DNA of 19,767 nucleotides from Desulfobacterales bacterium (GTDB taxonomy: Bacteria > Desulfobacterota > Desulfobulbia > Desulfobulbales > BM004): positions 1 to 19,767 of the forward strand of contig JAAXQI010000001.1 of NCBI GenBank assembly GCA_012974315.1. Direction: 5' to 3'. Shown in pieces: positions 8,272-16,479 of the stretch (position 1 is its first letter; each line of letters begins with the position of its first letter). Under the pieces are notes generated by a model. It saw only the letters and a list, made by a program, of their open reading frames with translations. It was not told the origin of the DNA and did not search any database. The translations under genes were made by a program, and so were the position numbers.

Positions 8272-9021
8272 TTAGGAGAGGTTGCCTAATTCATGCTGCA
8301 GAATAGACACTGCGGTTATTACAGCTGTTTCAGACCTTAAAACTCTGCTGCCCATGGTCACGGGCTCATAGCCGGCTTCTGTAGCCTGTTGAACTTCATC
8401 CGTACTGAACCCTCCCTCCGGGCCTATAAGGGTCATCACAGAATGAATTTTTTTTAAGGGGGAAAAAATTTCACGCAAAGATTTTTGTCCCTCTTTATTT
8501 TCCCAGAAAATGAGTTTCAGGTCGTGAACATCCTTTTTATCTCTGGAAAGCAATTCTTTCAGACCCTGGGCAGGATTAATGTCCAGTGGTTTTGGGCGGT
8601 TGCATTGTTTACACGCTTCAAGGGCTATTTTTTGCCAGCGTGGTATACGGCCTTCAGTGTGTTTCTGGGCAACACAGTACCGTGAGTGGAAGGGATATAA
8701 ACCTGCAACTCCCAGTTCCGTGATTTTCTGGATCACAAGATCCATTTTTTTGCCTTTGAGCAAACCAATTCCCAGGTGCAGGGCTGGATGAAAATCTTCG
8801 GCTGTTTCAATATACGGGCTGATGGATATAATCTTTGTTTCAGCTCTGCTGGGAGAAATTTTGGTCAGCACTGCCTCATAATAAGAGCCGCTGCCATCAA
8901 ACAGTATTATTGTTGTACCTGTGGAGAGCCGCAAAACGGTAGATATATGGCGTGCTTCAGGTCCGGTCAGAACTGCTGTTGAGCCGTTGATATTGTCTGG
9001 ATCTATAAAAAATCGACGCAT
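8272..9021 (-). CDS. rsmE: 16S rRNA m3U1498 methyltransferase RsmE
   Basis: RsmE is a SPOUT (trefoil-knot) methyltransferase that makes N3-methyl-U1498 in 16S rRNA of the 30S subunit using S-adenosylmethionine. The 249-residue product starts MRRFFIDP, has the small N-terminal PUA-like domain (TGPEARHISTVLRL near residue 19), QKITELGV (about 105), and the C-terminal knot with LIGPEGGFS and MGSRVLRSETAVI, the SAM-binding signature. Length is typical. The frame is open to a GTG at 9048, but the ATG at 9021 has AAGGAA five bases upstream and fits the family N-terminus. It follows prmA on the same strand after 85 bases; prmA-rsmE adjacency is common in bacteria. Confidence 0.95.
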   Translation of the reverse strand: MRRFFIDPDNINGSTAVLTGPEARHISTVLRLSTGTTIILFDGSGSYYEAVLTKISPSRAETKIISISPYIETAEDFHPALHLGIGLLKGKKMDLVIQKITELGVAGLYPFHSRYCVAQKHTEGRIPRWQKIALEACKQCNRPKPLDINPAQGLKELLSRDKKDVHDLKLIFWENKEGQKSLREIFSPLKKIHSVMTLIGPEGGFSTDEVQQATEAGYEPVTMGSRVLRSETAVITAVSILQHELGNLS

Positions 9022-9060
9022 AAAATTCCTTATTTCCTTAATGGACACTTATTTTATTAT

Positions 9061-9091
9061 TAACCACAGACACACACGGACTTACACGGAT
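9061..9091. repeat. short CACAGA/CACGGA tandem motif between prmA and rsmE
   Basis: The prmA-rsmE spacer contains an imperfect tandem of about 10 bases: CACAGACAC, ACACGGACTT, ACACGGATAT. It resembles the 'accacagacacacacgga' type of short dispersed intergenic sequence I recall from many environmental bacterial genomes. Only one copy is in this window, so dispersal is not shown here. Confidence 0.35.
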
Positions 9092-9106
9092 ATTTTATTA
9101 TCTCAA

Positions 9107-10081
9107 TTAATTCTTTTGAAATTGCAGGGCAGCCCATTCATCTTTTGTCATGATTTCTATAAAACTCAAACCCTGGCCTGTATATATCTCGCGGATAGAA
9201 TTTTCCTGGTCTCCTTTAAGGATACCGGAGAGAATCAAGTAGCCTTTTGGAGCCAGGAGGCCGGTTAAAAGTTTTGCCATCTCGGCAAGGGTATCATGGA
9301 TTATATTAGCAACAATCAGATTGAACCCTGATTCTATTGATGCAATATCCTGGTCACTAACAGTTATTATGTCTTCCAGCCGGTTCCTGATGATGTTTCC
9401 TTTTGCAGTTTCAACAGCATCCGGGTCATTATCGATTGCCAGGACATTTATGGCTCCGAATAGTCCGCACCCCATGGCCAGAATTCCTGAACCTGTCCCC
9501 ACATCAAGGACTTTTTCAAGTTTCATTGTCCTGCTCTGGTAAAGTTCTTCAAGGAGCAAAAGGGCCATTTGGGTGCTTGCGTGGTGGCCAGTGCCAAAAG
9601 CGAGACCCGGATCCATTTCAATAATATGTTCTCCATTATCCTCCTGGCTCTGTTTTTTTGTTTTTCCCCATGAAGGTTTGATGGTGAGTTTTGGTGTTAT
9701 TTGAAAAGAGGTGAAAAAACTTTTCCATGCTTTTCCCCAATCCTCTTCCATTATCATCTCAGTGAAGAACTTTGGGGCAGGACATTCGGTAAAGATGAGG
9801 GGTAGGTTGGCAAGAAACTGCTTTAGTTCATTTATTTTTTTTGAAATGGTCTCATTCTCTGAATCTGATGGGTCTATTGAGATATAGGTGGTAATTTTTT
9901 CAAAGGCGGCGGGGTTGTCTATGTCATTAATCAGATCCCCTTCTGAAGATGATATCTCAACTCCGCTACCTGAAAGGTCTGCCAGGTAAGCGGCAACAGC
10001 TTCTGTCATGCGCGAGTCCGCCTCGATAATTATTTTATTCCAGGTTTTGGCAGGACGATGCTGGATAGAGGATGCAGGCAT
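9107..10081 (-). CDS. prmA: ribosomal protein L11 methyltransferase
   Basis: PrmA methylates ribosomal protein L11 (N-terminal amine and lysines) with S-adenosylmethionine in the cytoplasm. In 324 residues, the N-terminal L11-recognition domain covers about 12-125, including the EEDWGKAWKSFF hallmark (112-123). The Rossmann methyltransferase domain follows with DPGLAFGTGHHAST (157-170), SAM motif I LDVGTGSGILA (192-202), AIDNDPDAV (215-223) and VANIIHDTL (257-265), then LSGIL near 288. The N-terminus is slightly longer than in short homologues. The ATG at 10081 lies 10 bases after the CDF exporter stop, so prmA is probably cotranscribed with it and with rsmE. Confidence 0.95.
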   Translation of the reverse strand: MPASSIQHRPAKTWNKIIIEADSRMTEAVAAYLADLSGSGVEISSSEGDLINDIDNPAAFEKITTYISIDPSDSENETISKKINELKQFLANLPLIFTECPAPKFFTEMIMEEDWGKAWKSFFTSFQITPKLTIKPSWGKTKKQSQEDNGEHIIEMDPGLAFGTGHHASTQMALLLLEELYQSRTMKLEKVLDVGTGSGILAMGCGLFGAINVLAIDNDPDAVETAKGNIIRNRLEDIITVSDQDIASIESGFNLIVANIIHDTLAEMAKLLTGLLAPKGYLILSGILKGDQENSIREIYTGQGLSFIEIMTKDEWAALQFQKN

Positions 10082-10091
10082 GATATTCGTT

Positions 10092-11093
10092 TCAGCGTAA
10101 GTTTAATGGATTGTTATTCACTGCTCTGGCAGAGATAACCTCTTTGACAGACCAGTTGGGGGCACTGTTAAAATCAGCCTTTCTTGCAGAACATTTGTCA
10201 ACGTTGCAGATCGGGCAATAGGGTGGTTCGCATGGATCTACATGGATCATGATGTCACCTTCCTCGCCCAGTGCATCCAGCAGAGCCTGGGTTATTTCCT
10301 GCTCAGCCTCGTGTACCTGGGTTAAAGTCCAGTAATGGGGGAGGGATATGTGCAGATCTACATGGTGGTATCTTCCGGAGCGCAGGGCGCGCAACTTGTG
10401 CGGGTAGAGCCAGCCCGGCTTTTTGATTGTATTGAGGGCCAAAACTATTCGCTCAAGAAGTTCCGGGTCAGCCTCATCCATTAGATTTTTAAAGGACTTG
10501 GCCAGAAGCGAAATGCCGGGGATAAGAATATTGAGCGCCACCAGGCAGGCAACGAGAGGATCAAGCCAGGGAAAACCGGTAAGACGGTAGAGCAGCAGGC
10601 CGATAATGACGCCGGCGCTGGTGTAGAAGTCAGTCAGGAGATGACGCCCATCAGCACTTATGGCTTCGGATTTATACGTGCGCCCTGCACGCATCAGGTA
10701 ACCGCCGACCACCAGGTTAACTGCTCCGGCTCCACCTAAAATATAAAGACCAAGCCCCAGGTTTCTGGGAGGCTGCGGTGCAAAAAAAACAGGGATTGAT
10801 TCAACAAGAATCATTATTGCCGCTAATATAATAAGGCCGCCTTCAAGTCCTGCTGAAAATGATTCTATCTTGCCGTGGCCATAGGGATGGTCTTCGTCCA
10901 CCGGTTTACTGCTGACAGAAATGGAAAGCATTAGAAAGGCGGCGGTCACCACGTTTATGATCGATTCAATGGCATCGGAAAATACCGCCTTGGAATCAGT
11001 GAGGTAATAGGCCCCGAATTTGGCCAGAAGCAGAGCAAGAGAGGTGATAAATGCGAGCCGTGCAGCCATGTGCATGGCATGGTTATTCTTCAT
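10092..11093 (-). CDS. cation diffusion facilitator family metal exporter
   Basis: CDF proteins export divalent metals (Zn, Fe, Mn, Ni, Co) across the inner membrane by proton antiport. The 333-residue product has six predicted helices in residues 11-200 and a cytoplasmic ferredoxin-like domain (about 205-290). TM2 carries FSDAIES (Asp40), the loop HPYGHGKIE (69-77) and TM5 the HxxxD pair His151/Asp155; the TM2 partner position four after Asp40 is Ser44 rather than Asp, with Glu43 next to it, so metal preference may differ from YiiP-type zinc exporters. After the domain a tail with Cys288, 293, 296 and 301 (CEPPYCPICNVDKC) could bind metal. No good ribosome site precedes the ATG at 11093; internal ATGs at residues 7 and 9 are alternatives. 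It is the first gene of a probable CDF-prmA-rsmE unit. Confidence 0.92.
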   Translation of the reverse strand: MKNNHAMHMAARLAFITSLALLLAKFGAYYLTDSKAVFSDAIESIINVVTAAFLMLSISVSSKPVDEDHPYGHGKIESFSAGLEGGLIILAAIMILVESIPVFFAPQPPRNLGLGLYILGGAGAVNLVVGGYLMRAGRTYKSEAISADGRHLLTDFYTSAGVIIGLLLYRLTGFPWLDPLVACLVALNILIPGISLLAKSFKNLMDEADPELLERIVLALNTIKKPGWLYPHKLRALRSGRYHHVDLHISLPHYWTLTQVHEAEQEITQALLDALGEEGDIMIHVDPCEPPYCPICNVDKCSARKADFNSAPNWSVKEVISARAVNNNPLNLR

Positions 11094-11254
11094 GGTATTG
11101 ATTATTTTAAAGCATTTAGTTGAGGTTTTCTAAATAATGTTTATAGGTTTTGAAGAAATTAGGTTGATTCCAGAATTTTTAATATTGTAGGAAACTTACT
11201 GCTGGAATGCAACAACCTTGAATGTCGAGTATATCTTTCCTGCAGAAAACTGTT

Positions 11255-11284
11255 TTGAAAGTACGGTACTCATGTAGCTTTAAT
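11255..11284 (+). promoter_or_regulatory. candidate larB promoter with palindrome in spacer
   Basis: TTGAAA (11255-11260) and TTTAAT (11279-11284) each match the sigma70 consensus at five of six positions, 18 bases apart. The spacer starts inside a palindrome, AGTAC-G-GTACT (11260-11270), which would suit a small repressor. The transcript would start about 20 bases before the larB ATG. Confidence 0.4.
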
Positions 11285-11310
11285 TAATTTTTCTTCAAGG
11301 ATTCGGGATT

Positions 11311-12063
11311 ATGGATGAAAAGCACATAAGAGAGCTACTTGAAAATGTCCGGAAAGGTACCTGTGATATTGCAGAGGCTATGCAACAATTGAAACATTGG
11401 CCTGCTGAAACCATGGATTTTGCCTGTCTCGATCATCAGCGGGTGCTGCGGACCGGATTTCCTGAAGTAGTGTATGGTGAGGATAAAAGCGCTGAGCAGA
11501 TTGTGGCGATCATAAAAGCGATGCTTGATAAACCGACCGTGGTTATATCTACCAGGGTGAGCCCAGGGAAGGCGGAAAAGATCCGTGAGGAGGTTGGAGG
11601 GTTGACCTATCATGAAACTGCCAGGATGCTGATAGGAAATACTGACAAAAAAGTAGAGCATGACCGCAGGGGAACAATTCTTGTCATATCGGCAGGAACA
11701 TCAGATATGCCAGTTGCAGAAGAGGCATATTTTACAGCCCACTACCTGGGCCATCCCGTGGAAAAGCTTTATGATGTAGGTGTGGCAGGAATTCATCGCT
11801 TATTGTCCCGAAGGGAAGTATTAAGCCAGGCAGCTGTTTTGATTGTTGTTGCAGGCATGGAGGGGGCTTTGCCGACAGTGGTTGCAGGACTTGTAGATAA
11901 ACCGGTTATCGCAGTTCCTACCAGTGTGGGTTATGGTGCATCTTTTGGAGGAATTGCAGCCCTGTTAGGTATGCTCAACAGTTGTGCACCTGGCGTTGCC
12001 GTAGTAAATATTGATAATGGTTTTGGTGCCGGATGTATGGCAGCAACCATAAACAGGCAGTAG
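11311..12063 (+). CDS. larB: LarB, nickel-pincer nucleotide biosynthesis
   Basis: LarB carboxylates the pyridinium ring of nicotinic acid adenine dinucleotide at C5 and cleaves its phosphoanhydride to give pyridinium-3,5-biscarboxylate mononucleotide, first step to the nickel-pincer cofactor of LarA-type racemases/epimerases. The 250-residue product has the LarB-specific N-terminal part (DHQRVLRTGFPEVVYGEDK, 41-59) and a PurE-like C-terminal domain: AGTSDMPVAEEA (128-139), GVAGIHRLL (157-165), AGMEGALPTVV (181-191), VPTSVGYGA (202-210). Cys225 in NSCAPGVAVVNIDNGFGAG corresponds to the cysteine reported to form a covalent substrate adduct. AAGGA lies nine bases before the ATG. LarC, LarE and LarA are not in the window, so larB stands alone here. 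Confidence 0.95.
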   Translation: MDEKHIRELLENVRKGTCDIAEAMQQLKHWPAETMDFACLDHQRVLRTGFPEVVYGEDKSAEQIVAIIKAMLDKPTVVISTRVSPGKAEKIREEVGGLTYHETARMLIGNTDKKVEHDRRGTILVISAGTSDMPVAEEAYFTAHYLGHPVEKLYDVGVAGIHRLLSRREVLSQAAVLIVVAGMEGALPTVVAGLVDKPVIAVPTSVGYGASFGGIAALLGMLNSCAPGVAVVNIDNGFGAGCMAATINRQ

Positions 12064-12125
12064 CAGATAGAGGTCCTTGGCTGTCATTCCTTTTGCTCAC
12101 GGATTCAGGAATATGCAAAAGCAAA

Positions 12126-12153
12126 TTGACACTTTTGGCATCTAAGGTATAAT
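12126..12153 (+). promoter_or_regulatory. consensus sigma70 promoter for the secDF operon
   Basis: TTGACA (12126-12131) and TATAAT (12148-12153) are both perfect hexamers, 16 bases apart. The start point would be near 12160, leaving a leader of about 168 bases before secDF. One base short of the ideal 17-base spacer, this should still be a strong constitutive promoter. Confidence 0.75.
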
Positions 12154-12162
12154 CGCCTATTT

Positions 12163-12177
12163 CTCTCCCGCGGAGAG
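12163..12177 (+). promoter_or_regulatory. stem-loop at the 5' end of the secDF leader
   Basis: CTCTCC and GGAGAG pair around CGC, within a few bases of the predicted transcript start. A second possible stem, CAAGGT (12228-12233) with ACCTTG (12255-12260), lies later in the leader. A 5'-terminal stem could protect the mRNA from 5'-dependent decay. Neither stem is followed by a U-tract. Confidence 0.35.
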
Positions 12178-12327
12178 CAGGAAATTTCAGTAATTACATA
12201 TATTCTGCATGAAGCATTATTTCGGGGCAAGGTCAGAGTTCAGTCGGCTTCCTTACCTTGGAAATTAATTTGTAGCTGAATAACGGATTAAAATAGTTGT
12301 TTCTGTAAAAATGAAGGAGCTTTCTGG

Positions 12328-14904
12328 ATGAACAAAACGCTTAAGTGGAAAATAGCACTCTTGGTATTCATGTTTGTTGTGGCCGGGGTCATCTTGACCC
12401 CGTCTCTTTACAAAGACGCACCAAAGTGGATGAGCACATATATAGCACCGGAAGGATTAAATCTGGGACTTGATCTGCAGGGCGGCATGCACCTCATACT
12501 CAAGGTTGATCTTGAAAAGGCCATTGAAAACACTCTTGATCTTGCTGCCAGTGATCTCAAGGAAGGGCTGGGCGAGAAAAAGATCACTGCAGTGCGTACC
12601 AATTCCGGGGATCCCAGTAAAGTCATATTTACACTACCGAACACAGGTGTCCTGGAGACTGTAAAGGAGTTGGTTGCTGAAGATTTTCCTAATCTGGATA
12701 TTGATATCCAGGCTGAAGAGGGATCTTTTCCGCGTATTTTTCTAAGTCTCACCAGCGAAGAAGTTGATTTCATAAAGAAAAATGCGGTGGCTCAATCCCT
12801 GGAGATTATCAGAAACAGGATTGATCAGTTTGGAGTTGCAGAGCCGGTTATCATCCGGCAGGGAGTCGACGAGATCGTCGTGCAGCTGCCCGGTGTCAAG
12901 GATCCCAAACGTGCTTTAAGCCTTATCGGTCAAACTGCGCAGTTGGAGTTTAAGCTGCTTGATGAAGAAGCAGTTCTGGATCCATGGCAGCTTATCAGCC
13001 AGGCCCAGAATAGCGGCAAGTGGCAGACGGGAGAAAGCCGGAAAAAATTAAATCTGGCTTTACAGAATCAACTGCCACAGGGATCAGAGATCTACTTTGA
13101 GAGAAATGTTGATCCACAGACCGGGGTGGAAACAAAAACACCGCTTTTGATACAAAGTCAGGTCATGATGACCGGCGAGATGGTCAAGAATGCCCAGGTC
13201 AGAGTAGGGGGGCAATTTAATGAACCATATGTCGGCCTTGATCTCACCGGCAGGGGTGGAAGAATATTTGGCCAGGTTACAGAAAAAAATGTGGGTAAAA
13301 GGTTTGCCATTATCCTGGATGAGGTAGTCCGTTCAGCTCCTGTCATTCGGGAGAAGATTCTGGGCGGCTCCGCCCAGATCAGTGGTAGCTTCACCTATGA
13401 AGAGGCCACCGATCTCGCCATTGTTCTGCGTGTGGGTGCTTTGCCGGCGCCGGTGGAAATCATCCAGAACCTTACGGTCGGTGCCAGCCTGGGCAAGGAT
13501 TCCATTGATAAGGGTCTCATGGCAGGTCTGCTTGGTATGGTCCTGGTCCTGGTCTTTATGATGTTCTACTACAGGCTGTCTGGTGTTATCGCAAATTTTG
13601 GGCTTGTACTCAATATATTCCTGCTTTTTGGCGGGTTGGCTGCACTTGGTGCCACTCTTACCCTGCCGGGCATTGCCGGTATCATCCTGTCCATCGGTAT
13701 GGCTGTTGATGCGAATGTTCTGATTTTTGAGCGTATGCGTGAGGAATTTGCCATTGGCAAATCTGTTAAGTCAGGGGTCGAGGGTGGGTATGATAAGGCA
13801 TTCTGGACAATCGTTGACTCCCAGGTAACCACCCTTATTACATCCCTGGCCCTTTTTCTCTTCGGTACCGGCCCGATCAAGGGTTTTGCCGTTACCCTTT
13901 CCCTTGGTATTATTTTTAACCTGGTATCAACCCTTTTCGGAACCAGACTGGTGTATGATGTCCTGCACAGCAAGCGCTTGCTCAAGCCACTCAACTTTTT
14001 TCAGTTTATCAAGACGCCAAAATTTGATTACATGGGGTTGAAAAAAATCATGTTCTCAATTTCAGCAGTATTTGTGCTCATCGGGCTCATTGCCTTTGTG
14101 CAGATTGCCAGGGGCAAGGCCAATCTTGGCGTTGATTTTACAGGTGGCACCCTCATTCAGTACAAAGCCGAACAACCATTTTCCCTGCAGGAGGTTCGTA
14201 AAGTTCTGGAGGCAAACGGTCTTGAGGGTGTGAGTCTGCAGCAGGTAGAGAATGAAAACAGGCTTATTATCAGGTTGAAGAAATCAACGAAAAAGGCTGT
14301 AAATCTTGATGAACAGATCTCCGTTATTTTTAATGAGAATCTGTCGGAAAAAAGTTTTTCCATGGAAAGCCAGGAAGCAATTGGTTCTTCAATAAGTGAA
14401 GTGCTGCGCAACAAGGCTTTACAGGCAATAGCAATTTCTCTTTTTGGGGTAATACTCTATCTTGCCATGCGCTTCAATTTAAGTTTCGGGATTGCAGCGG
14501 CAATAGCTACATTCCATGATGTGCTCGTGGTTCTGGGAGTCTGCTGGTTGATGAATGTCGAGATAACCCTGTTGATCGTAACAGCACTTTTGACCCTGGC
14601 CGGTTATTCCCTGAATGACTCTGTTGTCGTGTTTGACAGGATACGTGAAAATATGCAGAAGGCGGAGCACGGTACTTCGAAAGTACAGGGATTTTCTGAT
14701 ATAATAAATCTCAGTATTAACGAGGTGTTAAGCCGTACAATCGTCACCTCGCTCACCACGGCCCTGGTCCTGACTGCCCTTTTCATCCTGGGAGGAACGG
14801 TTATTCATGATTTCTCCCTGGCTCTGCTGATTGGACTCCTGGTGGGAACCTATTCCTCGGTGTTTGTTGCCAGCCCCCTGCTTAGTGTATGGAAGAAGGA
14901 ATAA
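12328..14904 (+). CDS. secDF: fused SecDF protein-translocation subunit
   Basis: SecD and SecF use the proton-motive force to pull and release proteins exiting the SecYEG channel. Here both are one 858-residue chain. The SecD half has the first helix (8-25), LGLDLQGGMHLILKV (47-60), the large periplasmic P1 domain (EIIRNRIDQFGVAEP near 160), GGSAQISG near 350, and five helices with AVDANVLIFERMREEF (from 459). The linker (about 555-570) leads to the SecF half: helix, GVDFTGGTL (601-609), periplasmic domain, and five helices with SLNDSVVVFDRIRENM (from 761). AAGGAG lies eight bases before the ATG. In most proteobacteria secD and secF are adjacent separate genes; fusion is known in Bacillus and others. 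The sequence runs through the fusion point without any stop. yajC, the usual upstream gene, is not present; ykgJ-like, HD and HAD genes follow closely. Confidence 0.97.
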   Translation: MNKTLKWKIALLVFMFVVAGVILTPSLYKDAPKWMSTYIAPEGLNLGLDLQGGMHLILKVDLEKAIENTLDLAASDLKEGLGEKKITAVRTNSGDPSKVIFTLPNTGVLETVKELVAEDFPNLDIDIQAEEGSFPRIFLSLTSEEVDFIKKNAVAQSLEIIRNRIDQFGVAEPVIIRQGVDEIVVQLPGVKDPKRALSLIGQTAQLEFKLLDEEAVLDPWQLISQAQNSGKWQTGESRKKLNLALQNQLPQGSEIYFERNVDPQTGVETKTPLLIQSQVMMTGEMVKNAQVRVGGQFNEPYVGLDLTGRGGRIFGQVTEKNVGKRFAIILDEVVRSAPVIREKILGGSAQISGSFTYEEATDLAIVLRVGALPAPVEIIQNLTVGASLGKDSIDKGLMAGLLGMVLVLVFMMFYYRLSGVIANFGLVLNIFLLFGGLAALGATLTLPGIAGIILSIGMAVDANVLIFERMREEFAIGKSVKSGVEGGYDKAFWTIVDSQVTTLITSLALFLFGTGPIKGFAVTLSLGIIFNLVSTLFGTRLVYDVLHSKRLLKPLNFFQFIKTPKFDYMGLKKIMFSISAVFVLIGLIAFVQIARGKANLGVDFTGGTLIQYKAEQPFSLQEVRKVLEANGLEGVSLQQVENENRLIIRLKKSTKKAVNLDEQISVIFNENLSEKSFSMESQEAIGSSISEVLRNKALQAIAISLFGVILYLAMRFNLSFGIAAAIATFHDVLVVLGVCWLMNVEITLLIVTALLTLAGYSLNDSVVVFDRIRENMQKAEHGTSKVQGFSDIINLSINEVLSRTIVTSLTTALVLTALFILGGTVIHDFSLALLIGLLVGTYSSVFVASPLLSVWKKE

Positions 14905-14946
14905 TTACTTCAGGACTGACAACTTTTTGGTGCCCAAAATAATTTT

Positions 14947-15744
14947 TTGAGTAATGAAATGTGGTCTGCTTCGGGTCCGTTTTCAAGTTTAAAATCTGAA
15001 TTTAACATGCAATTTCCTGATAATGTAACACGACTTTGCGGCCTGAAAGGTTTTTCCTTCGGGTGTCATCCCGATGTGGCCTGTTATACTGAATGCTGCA
15101 GGGAGCTCGATTTAGCTCTTACTCCTTATGATGTCCTGTGCCTGCGGAAGGAACTGCAGATGAGCTCGGAGGAGTTTATTGACCGTTACGTGGTAGTTGA
15201 GCAGGATGAAAATGATATTTTCCCGGTTCTGTACCTGGGCATGGTGGATGACGGCAGGGCAAGCTGTCCGTTTATTTCTGAAAACGGCTGCAAAGTATAC
15301 AACAGCAGGCCGGGGGCCTGCAGAACTTACCCCGTAGGCCGGGGTACCACCCTTGACAGGAATGGCAAAAAACAGGAGCTTTATGTCCTGGTTCGTGAGG
15401 ATCATTGCAGGGGATTTGCAGAGGGCCAAAACCATACTGTTGCCCAGTGGTTCGAGAACCAGGGGCTGCTGGAGTACAATGCAATAAATGATGAAGTTTT
15501 GACTCTGCTGCAGCACGAACGGGTTCACAAAGGAATACGCCTTAGCCGGGAGCAAAGCGATAACTTTTTGCTGGCACTATTCAAGCTGGATGAATTCCGT
15601 AAGCTAGTATCTTCCCCGGGTTTTCAGGACAAGTGTATGCTGACCGAAGAGGAAATATGTTCTATTCTTTCTGATGACCTCAGTCTGCTTCGTTTCGGCA
15701 TTCGCTGGCTGAAAAGAATTCTGTTTACAGAAATATATGAGTAA
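14947..15744 (+). CDS. YkgJ-family cysteine-cluster protein
   Basis: The 265-residue protein shows the YkgJ (CxxxCxxCC) signature: GCHPDVACYTECC near residues 39-51, then CPFISENGCKVYNSRPGACRTYP (in parts: CPF, GCKVY, RPGACRTYP) near 107-128, and a further Cys in DHCRGF. These cysteines are thought to bind zinc or an Fe-S cluster; no reaction is established for most members. The C-terminal third (about 165-265) is helical and lacks known motifs. The start is unclear: TTG at 14947, ATG at 14959 and ATG at 15007 are all in frame and none has a clear ribosome site; residues before Met21 look dispensable. It follows secDF by 42 bases and overlaps the next gene by 8, so it belongs to the same operon. 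Confidence 0.85.
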   Translation: MSNEMWSASGPFSSLKSEFNMQFPDNVTRLCGLKGFSFGCHPDVACYTECCRELDLALTPYDVLCLRKELQMSSEEFIDRYVVVEQDENDIFPVLYLGMVDDGRASCPFISENGCKVYNSRPGACRTYPVGRGTTLDRNGKKQELYVLVREDHCRGFAEGQNHTVAQWFENQGLLEYNAINDEVLTLLQHERVHKGIRLSREQSDNFLLALFKLDEFRKLVSSPGFQDKCMLTEEEICSILSDDLSLLRFGIRWLKRILFTEIYE

Positions 15745-16465
15745 AAACGGTTTTAAAGAAGGCGACTATCCACTGGGAGTTGAACTTACCGAAAAGCTCC
15801 GACAGTTGGCAGATCCCTACCATGATGGTATGGGTGGCTGCCACGGGCCTGATCATACAGAGCGTGTTCATAAGACTGTACTGCATATAGGCCGGCTTAT
15901 GGGGGCAAAGCTCGATGTGTTGAGTGGAGCCGCCCTGCTGCATGATATTGGGAGGAGGTATGAGACGAGGGAACAGGGGAAGATCTGTCATGCAGAAAAG
16001 GGTGCAGAACTTGCCAGAGATATCCTGACAAAGCTCCATCTTAATCCATCTTTCATTGATGAAATTGCCCATTGCGTTGAGACGCACAGGTATCGCGGCG
16101 ACAAGATCCCCAGGACACTGGAGGCAAAGATCCTCTATGATGCGGATAAGCTCGATTCCATTGGCGCCGTGGGAATTGGCAGGGCCTTTTTATTTGCCGG
16201 CCAGACGGGTGCCAAGCTCCATAATGACAGTGATGATGTTGATATTCTCGACTGCAAGCCCTACTCCAGGGAAGATACCGCTTACCGGGAATTCAAGTTC
16301 AAGATGTCAAAAATAAAGGACCGAATGTTGACCCCGGAGGGAAGACGTCTTGCAGAAGAACGTCATGACTTCATGGAAGTTTTCTTTGAACGTTTGGAAA
16401 GAGAGACCAAGGGAGCTGACAGCGTAGCAGAAGATTTTGTAAAAATCGGTTCTGCAAGAAAGTAG
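15737..16465 (+). CDS. HD-domain metal-dependent phosphohydrolase
   Basis: The 242-residue cytoplasmic protein has the ordered HD motif: His near residue 40 (GPDHTERVH), LLHDIGRRYE (about 73-82), a later His in HCVETHRYRG (about 112-121), and YDADKLDSIG (about 133-142) supplying the final Asp. This arrangement matches the YedJ/HD hydrolase group, which hydrolyses nucleotide or phosphate esters with a divalent metal pair; the substrate is unknown. The C-terminal 60 residues are charged and helical. The ATG lies in the sequence ATGAGTAA, overlapping the previous gene's TAA stop by 8 bases, so translation is probably coupled; no separate ribosome site is visible. Confidence 0.86.
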   Translation: MSKNGFKEGDYPLGVELTEKLRQLADPYHDGMGGCHGPDHTERVHKTVLHIGRLMGAKLDVLSGAALLHDIGRRYETREQGKICHAEKGAELARDILTKLHLNPSFIDEIAHCVETHRYRGDKIPRTLEAKILYDADKLDSIGAVGIGRAFLFAGQTGAKLHNDSDDVDILDCKPYSREDTAYREFKFKMSKIKDRMLTPEGRRLAEERHDFMEVFFERLERETKGADSVAEDFVKIGSARK

Positions 16466-16479
16466 ATTGAATTCCTTAT

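Noticed and set aside
12209..12268. 19-codon leader peptide as a VemP-like secretion-arrest peptide
   Set aside because: It has no ribosome site, no signal sequence and is far too short; kept only as part of the leader finding.
14671..14686. GTACTT-CGA-AAGTAC palindrome
   Set aside because: It lies within conserved secDF coding sequence and is short enough to be chance.
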